A stretch of DNA of 64,000 bases from Paenibacillus sp. G2S3 (lineage in GTDB: Bacteria > Bacillota > Bacilli > Paenibacillales > Paenibacillaceae). Position numbers and translations under genes: made by a program. The notes below the pieces were generated by a model. It ran no database searches, was not told the DNA's origin, and saw only the letters and a list, made by a program, of their open reading frames with translations. The stretch spans positions 620,001 to 684,000 of the forward strand of contig NZ_CP126095.1 of assembly GCF_030123105.1 (NCBI RefSeq). Direction: 5' to 3'. Shown in pieces: positions 62,667 through 64,000 of this stretch (the first letter of the stretch is position 1; the number at the start of each line of letters is the position of its first letter).

Positions 62667-64000
62667 GGGAACATCGGGTGATACAGAACTGGCTATAAAT
62701 GGCTTCCAGTTCAATTTGGGGCAAATGGAGAACAGTCATGCCGGTAAGCAGAGAAAAGTGCCTCTGTACTATCGTTTGCTGTTCTCTTTGGCCATTATGG
62801 GGCTATTTATTGAATGGTTACTCCCTTTATATAGATCTGCTTTTTTAGAAGATACCTCCAAGATGTTACAAGTTCTAATGGTATTGGCGGCAGTGCTGCT
62901 GTTATGGGGAATATTTCAGATTCCGGGATGGCTACTGCTAAGTATCCAATTTCTTATCATTGCTTCAGCGTGGCTTTACTTATGCAGTGGAGGCGAAGGC
63001 ATAGGATGGTTAGGGATTTATGCGGACGAAATTCCGAATGATCTCATTCTGCTTCTCTCTGGACATGTCTCTCAGCTAAGTGAGATTAGCAGGCTATTGA
63101 TCTTGATTGTAGGCTGGGGGCTATTGGTATCCTCAGTGCAGCAGCTTGCTCTCTTTCGAGGGAGTACGGTGCTATTCACAGCAGTTACAATCATTTACTT
63201 GCTAGTCTTGGATATTGGCTTTGATGTTAATACCACGATGGATATTGTGATCTCGATGGGTCTTATCTTTTGGATGCACGCGATGAGTGGTCTGCTGCGT
63301 CTTCGAGAGCGTGAGGGTGTTACGGGGATTACTCCATTGCCTTATGCTCGTTGGGGAGCGATGACTTTGGCTGCAGCTATCGTCGTGATGACAACAGCAT
63401 GGTTCGGTGGGCAGTTGTTGGGGGCAAGGCCAACCAGCGAGCTTACGTTGCAATCGACCTTTCAGAAGCTGCAGACTTGGGCTTCAGGTCACTTGGCAGA
63501 AGATATAGCTACTAATTCTTCAGGAACAACAGGGTATAGTTCGAATGACGGTGAACTCGGTGCCCCGTTATCTCGCAGTACTGAACCTGTCTTTACCGCT
63601 ATTACTAGCGAGCGTACTTACTGGCGAGGTGAGAGCATTGCTTATTATGATGGTCGCCGTTGGATCAGGGGCGGCGAAGAGTTTATGCCACTTAATCTGT
63701 CCGGCATTCCAAAGAGTCCTTCATCGGAGCTAAGCGGCGAAAAGGGAAATAGAACACTTCAACAGCGGATACAATTTGCCACCCCTTCTTCTGGTGGAAT
63801 TCCTTTATTCAATGCGGGAATAATAACGGATGTTGAGTCGATTGGGCTTTCCAACGGTAGTAAACTGGGCTATGTTCTGGCTAACATGGAGAGAGAGAGT
63901 TTTCGTCTGCCTGATGCGATAGGTTCTGCACGGATCACAGAATATACAGTGGAGTCCTTACTTCCTGACAGTGATCCAGTGCTGCTTCGCGGTTTAAACA
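62635..64000 (+). CDS. TgpA-like transglutaminase-domain membrane protein (3' end outside window)
   Basis: An open frame from ATG 62635 to the window end (455 codons, no stop), with GGAGG at 62621-62625 nine bases before. It overlaps the DUF58 stop by 32 bp. Residues about 40-270 hold several hydrophobic segments (PLYYRLLFSLAIMGLFIEWL, LILIVGWGLLVSSVQQLA), then an extracellular part with TYWRGESIAYYDGRRW, a hallmark of the TgpA/DUF3488 N-terminal domain. The transglutaminase core should lie beyond the edge. The DUF58-TgpA pairing is conserved; the role may be envelope protein cross-linking or processing. Confidence 0.85.
   Translation, partial: MNHPENQRYGKGTSGDTELAINGFQFNLGQMENSHAGKQRKVPLYYRLLFSLAIMGLFIEWLLPLYRSAFLEDTSKMLQVLMVLAAVLLLWGIFQIPGWLLLSIQFLIIASAWLYLCSGGEGIGWLGIYADEIPNDLILLLSGHVSQLSEISRLLILIVGWGLLVSSVQQLALFRGSTVLFTAVTIIYLLVLDIGFDVNTTMDIVISMGLIFWMHAMSGLLRLREREGVTGITPLPYARWGAMTLAAAIVVMTTAWFGGQLLGARPTSELTLQSTFQKLQTWASGHLAEDIATNSSGTTGYSSNDGELGAPLSRSTEPVFTAITSERTYWRGESIAYYDGRRWIRGGEEFMPLNLSGIPKSPSSELSGEKGNRTLQQRIQFATPSSGGIPLFNAGIITDVESIGLSNGSKLGYVLANMERESFRLPDAIGSARITEYTVESLLPDSDPVLLRGLN

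Overview
The window reads as a chromosomal segment of a low-to-moderate G+C, endospore-forming Bacillota, most probably a Paenibacillus. The basis is the gene families (bacilliredoxin BrxB, EcsA/EcsB-like transporter, YneF, a DUF2935-SodF fusion, UvsE, LCP proteins, copper-amine-oxidase 'stalk' domains on secreted enzymes), many AGGAGG-type ribosome binding sites, frequent TTG/GTG starts, and numerous intrinsic terminators and intergenic repeats. The genus is an inference; no rRNA or tRNA gene was seen.

Layout. 1-10 kb: end of a membrane glycosyltransferase gene and galU; a reverse-strand OmpR-type two-component system followed by a one-domain thioredoxin-reductase-like flavoprotein; then glgC-glgD-glgP for storage-polysaccharide nucleotide-sugar supply and phosphorolysis (no glgA or glgB here). 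10-19 kb: free-methionine sulfoxide reductase, a small winged-helix-like protein, a GNAT protein, two MFS exporters flanking a MarR regulator, an EcsA/EcsB-type ABC pair and a HI0933/YtfP-type flavoprotein. 19-25.7 kb: a KinB-like membrane kinase, brxB, nadE, an alpha/beta hydrolase, acpS and mutY. 25.7-26.7 kb is a gene-free, repeat-rich kilobase. 26.7-35 kb: sodA, GNAT, lepB, queG, yneF, folE, a fused SodF, a MATE exporter with a riboswitch-like leader, and a membrane-anchored alpha/beta hydrolase. 35-38 kb: an IclR regulator, then five tandem copies of a 210-bp unit. 38-51 kb: aconitase, an amidase_6 protein, ddl, a small unknown gene coupled to uvsE, an inositol-monophosphatase family gene, SGNH hydrolase, def, an unknown protein with a His/Gly loop, hemL, an LCP protein and a Bcp peroxiredoxin. 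51-64 kb: a very large CoA-dehydratase-activase-like protein, a zinc-ribbon protein, a WYL regulator divergent from an MFS gene, DedA, a polysaccharide deacetylase, and a DUF58/transglutaminase pair that runs off the end.

How the genes fit together. Most are housekeeping genes in one- to four-gene transcription units separated by clear intrinsic terminators, several bidirectional between convergent genes. Themes are redox and oxidative-stress defence (two SODs, Bcp, BrxB, fRMsr, TrxR-like flavoprotein), cell envelope work (galU, ddl, LCP, deacetylase, DedA, signal peptidase) and export (three MFS, one MATE, one ABC).

The most interesting non-coding signals are the MATE leader, where a strong promoter is followed by two mutually exclusive hairpins, one of them an intrinsic terminator (candidate guanidine-IV/mepA-type switch), the 210-bp tandem array with a decayed relative 7 kb away, a 93-bp inverted dispersed repeat pair bracketing glgD-glgP, and the repeat kilobase at 25.8-26.6 kb. 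I did not find a clear defence island, prophage, IS element or CRISPR array. Many starts below were moved from the longest possible frame to the start with a properly spaced ribosome binding site.
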